Under the pieces are notes generated by a model that saw only the letters and a list, made by a program, of their open reading frames with translations, did not search any database and had not been told where the DNA came from. DNA of 64,000 bases from positions 1 to 64,000 of the forward strand of contig JAJEKB010017978.1 of assembly GCA_022393335.1 (NCBI GenBank). The letters run 5' to 3'. Both the position numbers and the translations under genes were made by a program. This document shows, one piece after another, positions 37,419-48,784 of the stretch. The stretch comes from Macrotrachela quadricornifera. Its lineage: Eukaryota; Rotifera; Eurotatoria; Philodinida; Philodinidae. Position 1 is the first letter of the stretch, and every line of letters starts with the position of its first letter.

Positions 37419-37876
37419 AACAATAAAGACAAAGAATACCAAATATATCATATTTTATTTTTGATTAATCTGGACAAGTACTGTTATTTTCATCAGTCAA
37501 AATAAATGAAGTTATATGAAAAAAAGAAAAAGAACAATTTCTTATAATTAGACGAGAGAAATAAGTAAAAAGAACAAAAGCCTTGTAATTAAATAGAAAA
37601 GCGTTTTATTATCTAAATACATTTTCTTCTTTTTATCTATTTCTCTCGTCTAGTTACAAGAAAATTGTGGTATTAGTTTATTATCTCCCTGCATTAATTA
37701 GTAAGGTAGTATTGAAAAATAAAAGAAAAACTTATGCAAGGAGATAACAACCCATTACCGAAATTGTCCTTTTTTTATGTAACTTCATTTTATTTTGATT
37801 GACGAAAATAACAGTAGTTGTCGAAACATCTCAATAATAAAATATGATATATCTAGTATTTTTTTCTTTATTGTTT
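37419..37876. mobile_element. Foldback element made of nested inverted repeats
   Basis: Outer ends ACAATAAAGACAAAGAATAC and TTTTTTTCTTTATTGT pair, followed inward by ATATATCATATTTTATTTTT against AATAAAATATGATATATC, TACTGTTATTTTCATCAGTC against GATTGACGAAAATAACAGTA, and AGACGAGAGAAATAAG against CTATTTCTCTCGTCTAG. An inner pair CTCCCTGCAT/ATGCAAGGAG makes a second hairpin. No gene inside. Confidence 0.7.
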
Positions 37877-40200
37877 ACGAGATGACATTATCGCTTTATT
37901 ATTTCTTCTGATAATTGATACCTTATAAAATATATTTTATATAAAAATGTCAAATAATGTGAATCATTTAATCTCGGTATAATTATTGTGTAGATGTCTT
38001 TTGAACTCATAATAATAAATGTCAGTACATTTTCTAAAGTTAAGTGACATAAGTGTGATATTTGAGATAAAGTCATTTCATTATATTTAAAAACTCCTAT
38101 TACTAATTTAATTTGACAAATATTCGCATTGGAAAACCAAATTTTTAGATTATGGTATATGAACAAAAAAAGCATATGATAAAAACAAAAACATCAATAC
38201 GGTATGCAACTTCTTACAACGATATGAGAACACAATCGAAAAGGAAAGAAAATTCAGTACGTTGTCATACTTGCTTGTAAATTTAAAAAAAAGTAAAAGA
38301 GAGGAAGGAGTGGAAACTTTAATTATGAAGCAAAACTGCGAGAGTAACGACCGAAAATAGCATCTTCAAGATGAAAAGCAAATTTGTCATATTTACATTA
38401 ATCAAGGATTAACGTATTGTCTAAAACTAAATTCATGATAAAAGAAGTCTAATCAAAAAAGTACTTAATCTAAAAATATATCCGGAAAACCTAGCTGTTA
38501 TCAAAGACAGCGTTTTTTTTTATATAAAGAATGTGAATAGGATAAAATTGTTCCTTCTACTGAGTTAGTCAAAATAATTCTAATCACGGATATTTTTGCA
38601 AATATTTCAGTACAAATATATCATAAAATCTTGATTTTAAAACCTATGTATCGTCAAGTTCTTTAGAAGAGTGTCGATGAAAAATCTTATTACATTATTC
38701 TAATAATTTCTAATTACTTTATATATATTTCAACATCAGCAGATAATAATACTTTAAACTATTTTTCTTAATATGCTTCGTGAGAATCGTTCATAATTTT
38801 TTATGAAAGATTTCTTTAGCTCGTACTAATGAATTGTTTTTATATGTCAAAAAATGAGGAACTTCGTGGTGTCTTGATTATCCATTATAAAAATGGAAAA
38901 ATAGAATAAAAAATCTCAAATATATAGTGAATACGATTCATTATACAGTTCATTGTTGAACACAACAATTTAAGCCAATTAGCTTAGTTAGTGTCCATGC
39001 ATCATTCGGAAGGAAACGAGGAAAGAAGGGGGCAGACTGAAAATGTTATCATTGTGCATTCTTTTTTTATAATAATTGAACATTTCACCATCGTGCACAG
39101 GTTGAAGTTCAATCCCACAAAAAATTGTCAGAATAACTCAATGGAATTTCTCATTAGCATTCTTATAAAGACTTTTACGACGCATATGAAAGATACAGCC
39201 CTAGGTTTCTAATTTATTGATGCGAAGGTATTTTTGAAAATATTCGATTTTTAAATCATTTTGAGCCATTTTGAGATTCACATCATATTAATGGTATTTA
39301 TGCCAAAACTAAATCTTTTTCTTTTGTTTCAAATTTCTATGATTCTTTAAAAAACTATATAGAAAGTATAGTTGGTTCTTGCTTTTTTTTATAAACCCTA
39401 AAATAGTTTTCTATTTATAGTTAACTCATAAACAATTTTTGAAATTAATGATTAAATAACAATGTACACTTTCCCCTTTTTGCGCATCTTCTTGTTATTT
39501 TTACAGAACCATATTTCGTATGAAATGTATTATCGAATGGACGTATATCCTTTATAAAAGTCACTTTCTTTTCTCTTGTCTTATTTGCTGATCGAAATAA
39601 TTCAATTATACGAAATAAATACTGGTTTATAAAATATGAATGATTATCAGAATATTATTTTTTTCTCTCATTCCTTCGCAAGATTATATTATGTCGCTTT
39701 CTTTATCACAACGTTATGAAATCATGTTTCTTAAACTTCATACATTGGTTTCTTAAAATACTATCTTAAACTAATTGTTCGAATATTTATTTAAATAACA
39801 TTTCTTAAAAGTAACAATGCTAGTGCTTATGAAAAACAACATTTCGAGAAAAAAAAACAATATTTGTTAGTTAGTTCACAACAATTTTTTAGTCAAAATT
39901 TAGATGAATTAGAAAAAAACTCAGCCATTCGGTTCTCCTGAATATAGAATAAATTATTTTTTCTTTCTCTACTCTATTCTTATACATATGGTTTTCTTCA
40001 GGCTTTATTATATTATAAAATTCAATAATCGCATAGTTATTATGGTAAAACGGATTTAAATGATTTCAAAGCATATTTAAATAAATTTAAAAAAAGAAGA
40101 AAAACCAAAGATCCATCAATGAATAATAGCGATCAAATGCTTATCATAGAAACGAAAGGAACGGGTAGAACTCATATCATTGAAGCCATACAATTTAAAT
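37877..40200. other. Intergenic, AT-rich, no gene supported
   Basis: Short open frames (37888-38175, 38991-39212) have no family resemblance. A stretch near 39690-39750 recalls the start of a helix-turn-helix transposase but breaks within 20 codons. Confidence 0.4.
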
Positions 40201-40204
40201 ATAG

Positions 40205-40392
40205 ACGATCCTGATGCCGATTCTTAAAATTGATTTTCACGATTCCGATACGATTCTAAAAAACATTTTTGTCAGTTTCGATCCGGTTCCAAACGTAAAA
40301 AAATTACATTTTCCGATTCCAATACGATACTAAAAATGAATAAAGTTCCTAACGATTCGGATCCGGTTCCAAAAAAAACTGACTTTGCACAT
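40205..40392. repeat. Duplicated GATTCCGATACGATTCT block
   Basis: The words GATTCCGATACGATTCTAAA and GATCCGGTTCCAAA each occur twice at a spacing of roughly 75-80 bp. The block ends immediately before the FAD-oxidoreductase remnant and coincides with the loss of that gene's 5' end. Confidence 0.55.
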
Positions 40393-41669
40393 TCCTATTG
40401 ATAACAGCTGTCTTATTATCATTAAAAGAACCAAGTTTACGTATTGCTATCGTAGAAAAAGAAACTATCATTAATCCTAATAGTAGTTCGACAAGTGCAT
40501 TGCATCAACGACAATTTCGACAAATATACAATGAAGAATATCTTACTGAATTAGCTAATATGTCGGTTCCTCTATGGCGTCAATTGGAACAACTAGCTAA
40601 TCTATCATATGGATCTATTCTTAATATAAACGATGGATTTCTGTTCTGCGGTGATTTTAATGTAAGAAGATCGACAATCGAAGGTGATTTGTTATCAATC
40701 AAACGAACATGTGACAATCTACAAATGGGTTTTGAATGTTTGAATAATACACAGTTGCAAATACGCTATCCAGTTTTGACACTTTCTAGCCATTATCAAG
40801 GTATCTTTCATAATCAATCGGGTTATATAAATGTAACTATGCTTATGATAGCTCTATTTCGTATTATCGATCAAAATTCTAATATTATCACTCGACAACA
40901 AGAAAATTTTTTATCATTTAAATTATTTGATAATCAAACACAAATCATAACTGATCGTGGTGTATTGTATGCTTCTCGAAAAGTTCTCTTTTTTCCTAAT
41001 TCTCATATTAAAAATATTTCACATTTACTGTATTTTGATTTGAATGCAACATTATGGGAAGTTCCAATTTACTATTTTCGTCGTCTTCCAAATGCTGATC
41101 AATTGCCAGTTTGGATAGCGTTTGGTCAACATGATCAACAATCACTCTTTTTTGGCTTTCCTATTGATTTTACATCTGGTTATATTGTTATCGAACTGAA
41201 TTTCATTCAAAATCTACCAAATCCATTGATTTATTCTTCAGATAAAACAAATACAATCGATCCCTTTATCACGCAAAAAGTTATCGAATGAGTTTCTACT
41301 CATATGAGCACATTGGTCAATGTATCGGATTATTATTCATCTAATAATACTTATTTGTCAATGATTTTGCCTGGAAATGGATTTCTACTCGATTATGTTC
41401 CTGAAAAAAATACACGAATGTTGATTCAAGCTTCTATTATAAGTATGAGTTTGATTCCTATTTGGGCTGATATTCTTTCGGACATGACTTTATTCGAAAT
41501 GAATTCATCATCAAAATATGCTAAATATATGAATTATTTCTCATTAACACAACCAAATCGACTCATTATTGAGCCAGTCATCTTCAATAAAGGATATCAA
41601 ATATCACATTCTTTATTCGTTTTGTGCGGTCTTGTCAGTTTGATACATTACTTTTCAACATGGATATAA
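40393..41669 (+). pseudogene. FAD-dependent oxidoreductase (DAO-type) pseudogene
   Basis: Two frames, 40398-41291 and 41304-41669, lie in the same reading frame and are split by a TGA at 41289-41291. The first opens with ITAVLLSLKEPSLRIAIVEK, which is the second part of a Rossmann FAD-binding fold; the preceding GxGxxG glycines are gone and repeat sequence lies where they should be. Later parts (HQRQFRQIY, GFLFCGD, GFPID) fit a sarcosine-oxidase-like DAO enzyme, and the second frame carries a C-terminal NGGF-like element (GNGFLLDYVPEKN). Loss of the dinucleotide loop plus an internal stop points to a non-functional copy. Confidence 0.7.
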
Positions 41670-41823
41670 ACTTATATTCATTAATTACCTAAAATACTAG
41701 ATGCAGATTTTATGAAAACGAAAACTTCTTTTCTTTATATTTGAATAGATTTAGTGAAAGTAAAGTATCATGATTTAAAAAAAAGAAAATGATTCATGAT
41801 TGTCTTAATTAAATATATAGTTA

Positions 41824-42703
41824 TTAGCGACCACTAGAAGTAAGTTCAATGTATTGTCCTATTCCTCCACAACCATTTGGAGTGATACGAGTAACAGTAT
41901 ATCCATTGGGTATAGGAGATCCAAAACAAATTTGCATTCCATTACGTGCTAATTCAATATATCGTCCAACACCTCCACAACCGTTTGGATTTAATCGTGT
42001 AATGACATATCCAGTTGGAATTGGAGAACCAAGACAAACTTCCATTCCATTTCTAGGTATTTCGATATATTGTCCTACAGATCCACAGCCGTTGCGGTTT
42101 AATCGAGAAATAACATATCTAAATAATAATTTTCTTGCAAAAATACAAAAAGAAAAGGCTGATGTTGTCACATACCCTTCTGGTAATGGAGATCCAAGAC
42201 AAATTTCCATTCCACTACGTGCTAACTCAATATATCGTCCAACACCTCCACAACCGTTTGGATTTAATCGCGTAATAACGTATCCAGTTGGAATTGGAGA
42301 ACCAAGGCAAACTTCCATTCCATTTCGCACTGGTTCGATATATTGCCCAGGAAAATATTGACCACAACCATTAGGGATCAATCGTGTTATAACATATCCT
42401 TTAGGAATTGATGAAAGATCACAAATTGTTCGACTTTGTGCAGATACACACAGACACCAAAAAGCCACGTAAATGACGGCATCTAAAATGTCATAATTTC
42501 ACTACCTGATTTTGAAGAAAATAGATCTTTTTTCAGGCAATATATAAATCACTTTTGACAATCTATGAGTAAAATACGGATATAAGTTTTTCTTCTCTTT
42601 CTTTCTCTCTGTACAATTTTAACACATACCAAAAAAGAGAATCTATAATTATTTACGAATTTAATTCTATTGAAAACTTACTTGAAAAAATAATGAAATT
42701 CAT
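41824..42703 (-). CDS. Secreted protein of five 36-residue Cys repeats
   Basis: Three exons (42703-42682, 42482-42176, 42118-41824) give 207 aa. Exon 1 plus the start of exon 2 encode a signal peptide (MNFIIFSNAVIYVAFWCLCV). The rest is five tandem repeats of about 36 residues with the core GSPIPTGYVITRLNPNGCGG, then xGxYIEL and NGMEVC; each repeat has two Cys. The 57-nt second intron lies inside repeat 3; reading through it would break the repeat, so it is real. The first repeat has a two-residue insertion (GQYFPGQY) and the last ends early. I do not recognise the family; the pattern suggests a disulfide-bonded extracellular protein. Confidence 0.75.
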
Positions 42704-43810
42704 ATCGTAATCTAAAAAGAAATACTTCGAAATAATACTATCACCTATTATTTGTTAGTTTTTCAATGTTAGAGAAGAAAAGATAAAAATATCTTATCTG
42801 AATCGATAAAATCTGCAATGGAATATCCATCACAAAATATTTTTCAAATAAATCGTTCGGTAAATGCTCTGTATTTATATGATTATCTCACGGATATATT
42901 TCAAAATGTATGACGAATATACCAAAAAATGTGACTTTTGTCGTTTTGCATCGTTACACTTCCTCTTCTTATAATGAGTAAATATCCGAATACTTCTCCA
43001 TTACTAATCGAGGTAATCGAAATCATGTTTTCTTTTATGATTCACCTTAATCATAGGTGTAAGGTGCACATATGTTGGTAATTTCGTTGCATATAATATT
43101 AATATTTACATCATGGTGTTATTCATTTTTCAATGAATAAGGAGATATAACAAAAAAATATAACAAACCGAACACATTTCTTCCTAATGAATTAACTTAT
43201 TTTTGCATCAAAGCTTCGTTCAAGTGACATGACAAATTCTCAAATTTGCCATTCTAAATTGGATCTAAACTTTTCTAAAATTGGTTAAAATTGATAAATA
43301 AAAAGCTACAAATTTTTCAAAAGCAATTTTGAAGAACTATGATTGAAAAACATGAATTGAAACTGATCTATCTATATAATTATCACATGCAATATTTTTC
43401 CATTTTCATTAGAGTTAAATAACTACTGTAGTTATCATCGAATCTCATTGAATTTGATTATGAAATTGACTCTTTTGAGGATATCTCTTGAAAAAATGAT
43501 AATTTCTCATCATAAAATCAATTATTTCACACAACAAAATCATCAATCAATCTCACACATCATTCATTCATTATGAATCAGAAATTTTTGTACTCAATGA
43601 TTCCTCCAATCAACGTCATAAAGGTGACTCTGTCAATCAAATAGCACATCGTCAGGACCATTCAACTGATTTGATTACTGTTCTTTCTGATTTCTACCAA
43701 CAATCACACGACCTTTCTTCGATCCTTTCGGTTAACACATGAATCGATTATTTTTCCAATCAACTACATAGACATTATTCTAAATCTTATAATATATCAA
43801 AGATGCACTA
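42704..43810. other. Intergenic, no gene seen
   Basis: AT-rich DNA upstream of the five-repeat gene. No coding, RNA or clear repeat feature was recognised. Confidence 0.45.
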
Positions 43811-43814
43811 TCGA

Positions 43815-43850
43815 ATTTATCCAGGCAACGCCGGGTAGTCTCGCTACTAA
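43815..43850 (+). mobile_element. Possible Helitron-like 3' terminus
   Basis: A small GC hairpin (CCAGGCAACGCCGGG) is followed about 12 bases later by CTAA and then T. A short hairpin 10-12 nt before a CTRR end, inserted before T, is the hallmark of Helitron 3' ends. No 5' partner was identified. Confidence 0.3.
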
Positions 43851-43851
43851 T

Positions 43852-44483
43852 GATATATCCACCTGACGAAAAATAACTGAATACAGTATTTTCCATAAAT
43901 CATTACTATAAATTGATACTTTGGGAAAAATAAGGATATATTTTGATAGCTCGAAGAATTCTCTACAACTCTTTATATAAACATTTTAAATTGCACTTAT
44001 CTGCTAAAAACAAATTCATGCACAGTAAAGGCATCTTCATTGGCAGATTTCCCCCAAAAAAGTGTTTTGTCTTTCGTTTCTTCCGATACTTTTCAATATA
44101 GAATTAACTACCATAAAACTAAGTTCATAATCTGAAAGTGCATGAAAATCGCTGTTACTCTGCATTACTTTATTCGAAATAAATTTTAAAAAAATTGATG
44201 AAAAAATAAAGTATTTATAAATTTTGACAAAAAAAAAGAAAATAAATTTGAAGAAAAAGAATGGAAAAAACTACATTTTGGAGGAATCTGCTAATGCACA
44301 TGCCTTTACTGTGCATGAATTTGTTTTTAGCAGATAAGTACAATGTAAAATGTTTATATAGAGAGTTGTAGAGAATTCTTTGAGCTATCCAAATTACCCT
44401 TACTTTTCCCAAAATATCAATCTATAGTAATGATTTATAGAAAATACTCTGTTCAGTTATTTTCTGCCAGGTGGATATATATC
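43852..44483. mobile_element. Foldback element with roughly 210-bp arms
   Basis: The left arm starts GATATATCCACCTGACGAAA and the right arm ends TTTCTGCCAGGTGGATATAT. Along the arms TCATTACTATAAATTGATA pairs with TATCAATCTATAGTAATGA, and TTCATGCACAGTAAAGGC pairs with GCCTTTACTGTGCATGAA. The central spacer is about 210 bp. The open frame at 44215-44412 follows the arm and is not a gene. Confidence 0.8.
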
Positions 44484-44832
44484 AATATTTTATTTCATTA
44501 TCTACTATGTACTAATCGTCTTTGAAGATTATGAACATTACAAGTACCAAGAACATGCCTTGTTTCATTGATTGGCGATTTCAAAAAATATTTATCTCAA
44601 AAAAAACGAAACATTGTTTAACAATAATCAACTGGTACTTTTTTTGTTACAGGATATGAAGTGAGAATGTGGATGACAAGAATCTGTTCCGTGCGTTCGT
44701 GAGCTTTATGCACGCCACAGCTCCATCAGCTGGTTCCTGGTCACGCACATGAATGTCAAATATTGATTGTTCGTGAATATCTTTTTATTTAATCTAAATC
44801 ATTTTCAATCACACAAATAAAACAATATATCA
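44484..44832. other. Intergenic, no gene seen
   Basis: Short spacer before the 3' end of the first NHL gene. A less AT-rich block at 44640-44750 resembles nothing known. Confidence 0.4.
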
Positions 44833-45770
44833 CTAATTTTTTGCTTTTTCTATATTAAATTTTTGTATTCGATGATTATTACGATCAGCAACATAGAGAT
44901 TTCCATGTCGATCGAATGACAAACCTGCAGGAAGAAATAATTGATTTGGCTGTCCTCCTTGATTGTTTCCACCAGCAAGTACACTTCCCTGGCTGATTCC
45001 TTTTGACCAGCACATGATTCGATGATTCCATTGATCAGCGACATAGACAGTGCCCGATTGATCGACAACAACTCCTAGAGGACTTGACAATTTTGAAAGG
45101 CTATTTCCTTGTATTTGGTCACCCGCTTTAAGAATTCCTTGTTTTGCACCTTTTTGCCATTTCATCACACGATGATTTTCCGAATCAGACACGTACACTG
45201 AATGATCTCGATCGACAAATATGTAGAATGGGCGATTGAGTTGATCGAGACGATCTCCTTGTCCATTGCCACCTGCAACCACTGTTCCTTCAGCATCACC
45301 AATTCTATATCGTCTTACTTCATGTTTTTCTCCGTCAACGACATAGAGAGATCCATTCTCGTCCATCGTCAAACCGATGCAATATATGTTTGAGATAATT
45401 GTTTCACCACTAGTACCATTTCGACGAGGCCATCGAACTACTCTTCTATTCCACGAATCAGAGATGATAAGATTATGTCTTCCTTTGTCGACAATCACAT
45501 GTAGTGGGTTGTTTAACTGATTAGCTCCATTTCCTGGTCCATTTCCGCCAGCAACCGGTTGGCCACTCGTTACACCATGTTTCCATTTCATAATGCGATG
45601 ATTTCCCGTATCAGCAATATAAATCGTTTGATTATCGTCGACATACAAACCGAGTGGGTAATTGAGTTGGTTAAATCCATTACCTTCTCCATTTCCTCCA
45701 GCTACAGTGCGACCATTCTTAGCCCATGTAGGATTCGAATGAATATTAACCAAACTTGCGCGTAGTGGTA
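44833..45770 (-). CDS. NHL-repeat beta-propeller protein, paralogue 1
   Basis: The main exon 45770-44833 encodes about 312 residues with six NHL repeats. Each blade has the form NQLNxPxGxxVD, xxTxYIADxxNHRIMKW, GxxxGxxVAGGN; for example YIADTGNHRIMKW and VYVADQWNHRIMCW. A splice acceptor (TTTTAG) lies just before 45770 and the first complete codon is Pro in PLRAS, so a short upstream exon, probably a signal peptide, is missing from this model. It closely resembles paralogue 2, 0.9 kb away on the same strand. Stand-alone NHL propellers are binding scaffolds; partner unknown. Confidence 0.85.
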
Positions 45771-46180
45771 CTAAAATGAAACAAAAATTTGGAGTACAAA
45801 TACTGCAAACTAGAAAACAATCATATCAATTCAGAGATGAATTTATATTTTCTTGAAAATAAAATATTGATTTTCAAGTTTCAATTTTATGCAAAAAATC
45901 AAACTGAGTTTCTATTATTTGGAAAAGCAAACATTTTTTAAATAATAGAAAGTTAAAGAATGAATTATAAAAGTTTGAAAATGCCTTGACTTATTTAAAG
46001 CCGATTTTCAACAAAACAGAATTTTAAAAAGTTTACAGGGAATAAACATCAATTACATTGAAATGAATTTCTCATTTGTTTGTTTTGGAGCAGTATTTAG
46101 AAGAGTGATCTTTCATTTTCTCCACAGTAAACAATTATTTGAAAAAACTACTCAGTTACAGAAAAAGATTATTGAATTTT
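45771..46180. other. Spacer between NHL paralogues
   Basis: AT-rich. Should contain the first exon of paralogue 1, but no convincing signal-peptide exon with an ATG and donor was found. Confidence 0.4.
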
Positions 46181-46554
46181 GTGAAACACGATCTAAAAGA
46201 GAGTGTTGAAGTGTATAGAGCTAGAAATTTGGACCTTCCCCCAAGAGAACGTGACCGACATCTTAACTAAATAATTAATTAATTACTAGTTATAGATTGT
46301 GACAGAAAGGCTCTCGGGACCATCACATCGGGTGAGAAATGCCAGCTGTAGACCATAACAAACTGCTACAGACGGCTTTAGGATGCTATAGGAGGTCATG
46401 TATAAGTTGAGTCTAATTAAAATATCTATGAAGTATATCCTTGTTGAAGTCCTGTGCTCCAAAGTAAGGATTAATGCGGATGCATGGCAAGTTTTTACGG
46501 AAATAGCAACAATAAGTATATCGTGTTTGATATTTTAATCCCACAGAAATTGCG
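46181..46554. mobile_element. MITE family 1, copy C (longer form)
   Basis: Left end GTGAAACACGATCTAAAAG and right end TATCGTGTTTGATATTTT match copy A. This copy is about 374 bp against about 200 bp for the others; extra sequence lies at roughly 46295-46500. It sits between the two NHL genes. Confidence 0.6.
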
Positions 46555-46657
46555 TTAACAGATTTTTTTGTATATGAAAAACTTTTACTTATTAGTTTTC
46601 TCAATATTGAAAACAGAAGTTGTTTATTTTTCAATATATTTATTGTTCAATTGAAAG

Positions 46658-47670
46658 TTATTTATTCGAATATTTTGTATTTATCAATACTAAATCATTT
46701 ATGTACTTGACTTTTCTCTTAGAATATACATCATCATCCTCACCCTCACCTTCGATATTAAATTTTTGTACTCGATAGTTGCGATTGCGGTAATTGGCAA
46801 CATAGAGATTGCCCTGCCGATCGAATGATAAACCAACGGGAAAAAATAATTGATTCGACTGTCTGCTGTCATCGTTTTCACCAGCAAGCACATTTCCCTG
46901 TTTGACTCCTTTTGGCCAACGCATTATTCGATGATTTCCCCAATCAGCGATATAGACAGTGCCCAATTGATCGACAACAACTCCTCGAGGAGCATTTAAT
47001 TGTGTAAGACTATTTCCTTGTTTTTGATCACCGGCTATGATAATGCCTTGTTTTGCACCCTCTTCCCATTTCATCACACGATGATTTTCCGAATCAGACA
47101 CGTATACTGAATGATCTCGATCGACAAATACGTAGGTAGGGCGATTGAGTTGATTAAGACCATTTCCTTTTCCATTGCCACCTGCAACCACTTTTCCTTC
47201 AGCATCACCAATTCTATATCGTTTCACTTCATGCTTTTCTCCGTCAACGACATAGAGAGATCCATTCTCGTCCATTGTCAAACCAACACAATAAATGTTC
47301 GAGATTATTGTTTCACCACTAGTACCATTTCGACGAGGCCATCGAACCACTCTTCTATTTCCGTTATCGCAAATGATGAGACTATCTCTGTCTTTGTCGA
47401 CAATCACATCTAGTGGATTGTATAACTCATTAGCTCTACTACCATCGGCAATCGGTTGTCCACTCGTTGCCCCATATTTCCATTTCACAATGCGATGGTT
47501 TCCGTAATCAGCAATATAAATCGTTTGATCATCATCGACATATATACCAGTTGGGACATAGAGTTGATTTAATTTATTGCCTGATCCATTTCTTCCAGCC
47601 ACAGTGAGACCATTCTTAGCCCATGTGGTATTCGGAGGAATATCAATCGAACTTGCACGTAATGGTGTTG
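46658..47670 (-). CDS. NHL-repeat beta-propeller protein, paralogue 2
   Basis: The main exon 47670-46658 encodes about 337 residues: the six-blade NHL propeller of paralogue 1 with a longer charged tail (EGEGEDDDVYSKRKV). Blade cores include YIADYGNHRIVKW, LIICDNGNRRVVRW and VYVSDSENHRVMKW. The third blade is nearly identical in both copies (RRVVRWPRRNGTSGETIISN), so the duplication is recent or has been homogenised. A CAG acceptor precedes 47670. A candidate upstream exon ends at 48351 with a perfect GTAAGT donor and reads KATLFVVLFTL, a good signal core in the right phase, but it lacks an in-frame ATG. Confidence 0.85.
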
Positions 47671-48780
47671 CTGAAATCAAACAAAAATTTGGGATAGAAA
47701 TAAACACAATTTCTCGTTAGTTTTGAACAATATTTAACAGAGCTTTTATTCATTTTCTCAACATTGAACAAAAAATAGTGCTGTTTATCAAATAATATTT
47801 TATTTAATTTTAGAATATTTCTTCACAAGAAACATTGTCCTACGATATTGATTGACGTTATAATTAATTCTTAATGTGAGTATTTATGTAATAATTATAT
47901 TAAAAAAGTATACAATGATAACAATCATCGCTTCACTATAACCAATCATATTATTATTTGAAAACTCGGCGCATATATCAATCGGCTCGAATTTTTTGAT
48001 CTCGTGTTGAGTTGATAAAAATTACATCATTTAAAAGAGTGTAAAAAACTGAGTATTTACTGAAAGTTTCACGGTTACGTATGCTCGAGTCCTCAGCAAA
48101 ATAAGAACGACCTTTTGTTTTTCTCATTCTGATTCACAAGCGTGTATCCCGATGATGGATGGACTTGTCCATAGATTATGTGCAAAACTGATAGAGAAAA
48201 AAATTCTTTTGGATGTAGAGATCAATTTCATAAGAAATTATTTAGAAGTATTAAACATTTTTTTATTTCAATTCGTTTAGAAAATAAAATTTGAGATAAT
48301 CATAATTTGTATTATTTTATAGTCCTAATCGAAGAACGTTTCATACTTACTTAATGTAAATAAAACAACAAATAATGTGGCTTTTGAAGTTATTTTTTTA
48401 TTTGATTAGATAACTAAAATAATTATTTTTCAGATAGAAAAATAAACTGAATTGTCTTGTTAATTTAAAATCTCAATTGAGAATTTTTTGAAATACATTT
48501 CTGAGAATAATGACTATATTTCTCGTAGGAACCGGACGGATGAGCACGGAAACTTAAGCACAGACACTTAAGTACGAGAATAAATTATGGTAAATATGAC
48601 GTCTGTTGAGGGTCGATCGATGTATATATTAATGAGATCAAAGCTTAACGTGTAAAGATGAAAGCCTAATAGGTTTATTTTCTTCTAATTAATAATCTTA
48701 ATGAACATTAATAGGACAATTATTCGGGTTTACATATATAACACAGAATAATTTTTTCGTTTGACATTGTTAGTGTTTTT
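47671..48780. other. Intergenic; possible signal-peptide exon near 48351-48400
   Basis: AT-rich DNA upstream of NHL paralogue 2. Apart from the candidate first exon described for that gene, nothing is recognised. Confidence 0.4.
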
Positions 48781-48784
48781 CAAC

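Noticed and set aside
39690..40200. Possible helix-turn-helix transposase start (LSLSQRYEIMFLKLH)
   Set aside because: Resemblance stops within 20 codons and the rest cannot be joined into a protein.
41849..42361. 170-codon plus-strand frame rich in Pro
   Set aside because: It is the antisense shadow of the five-repeat secreted protein; the minus strand has the signal peptide and splice sites.
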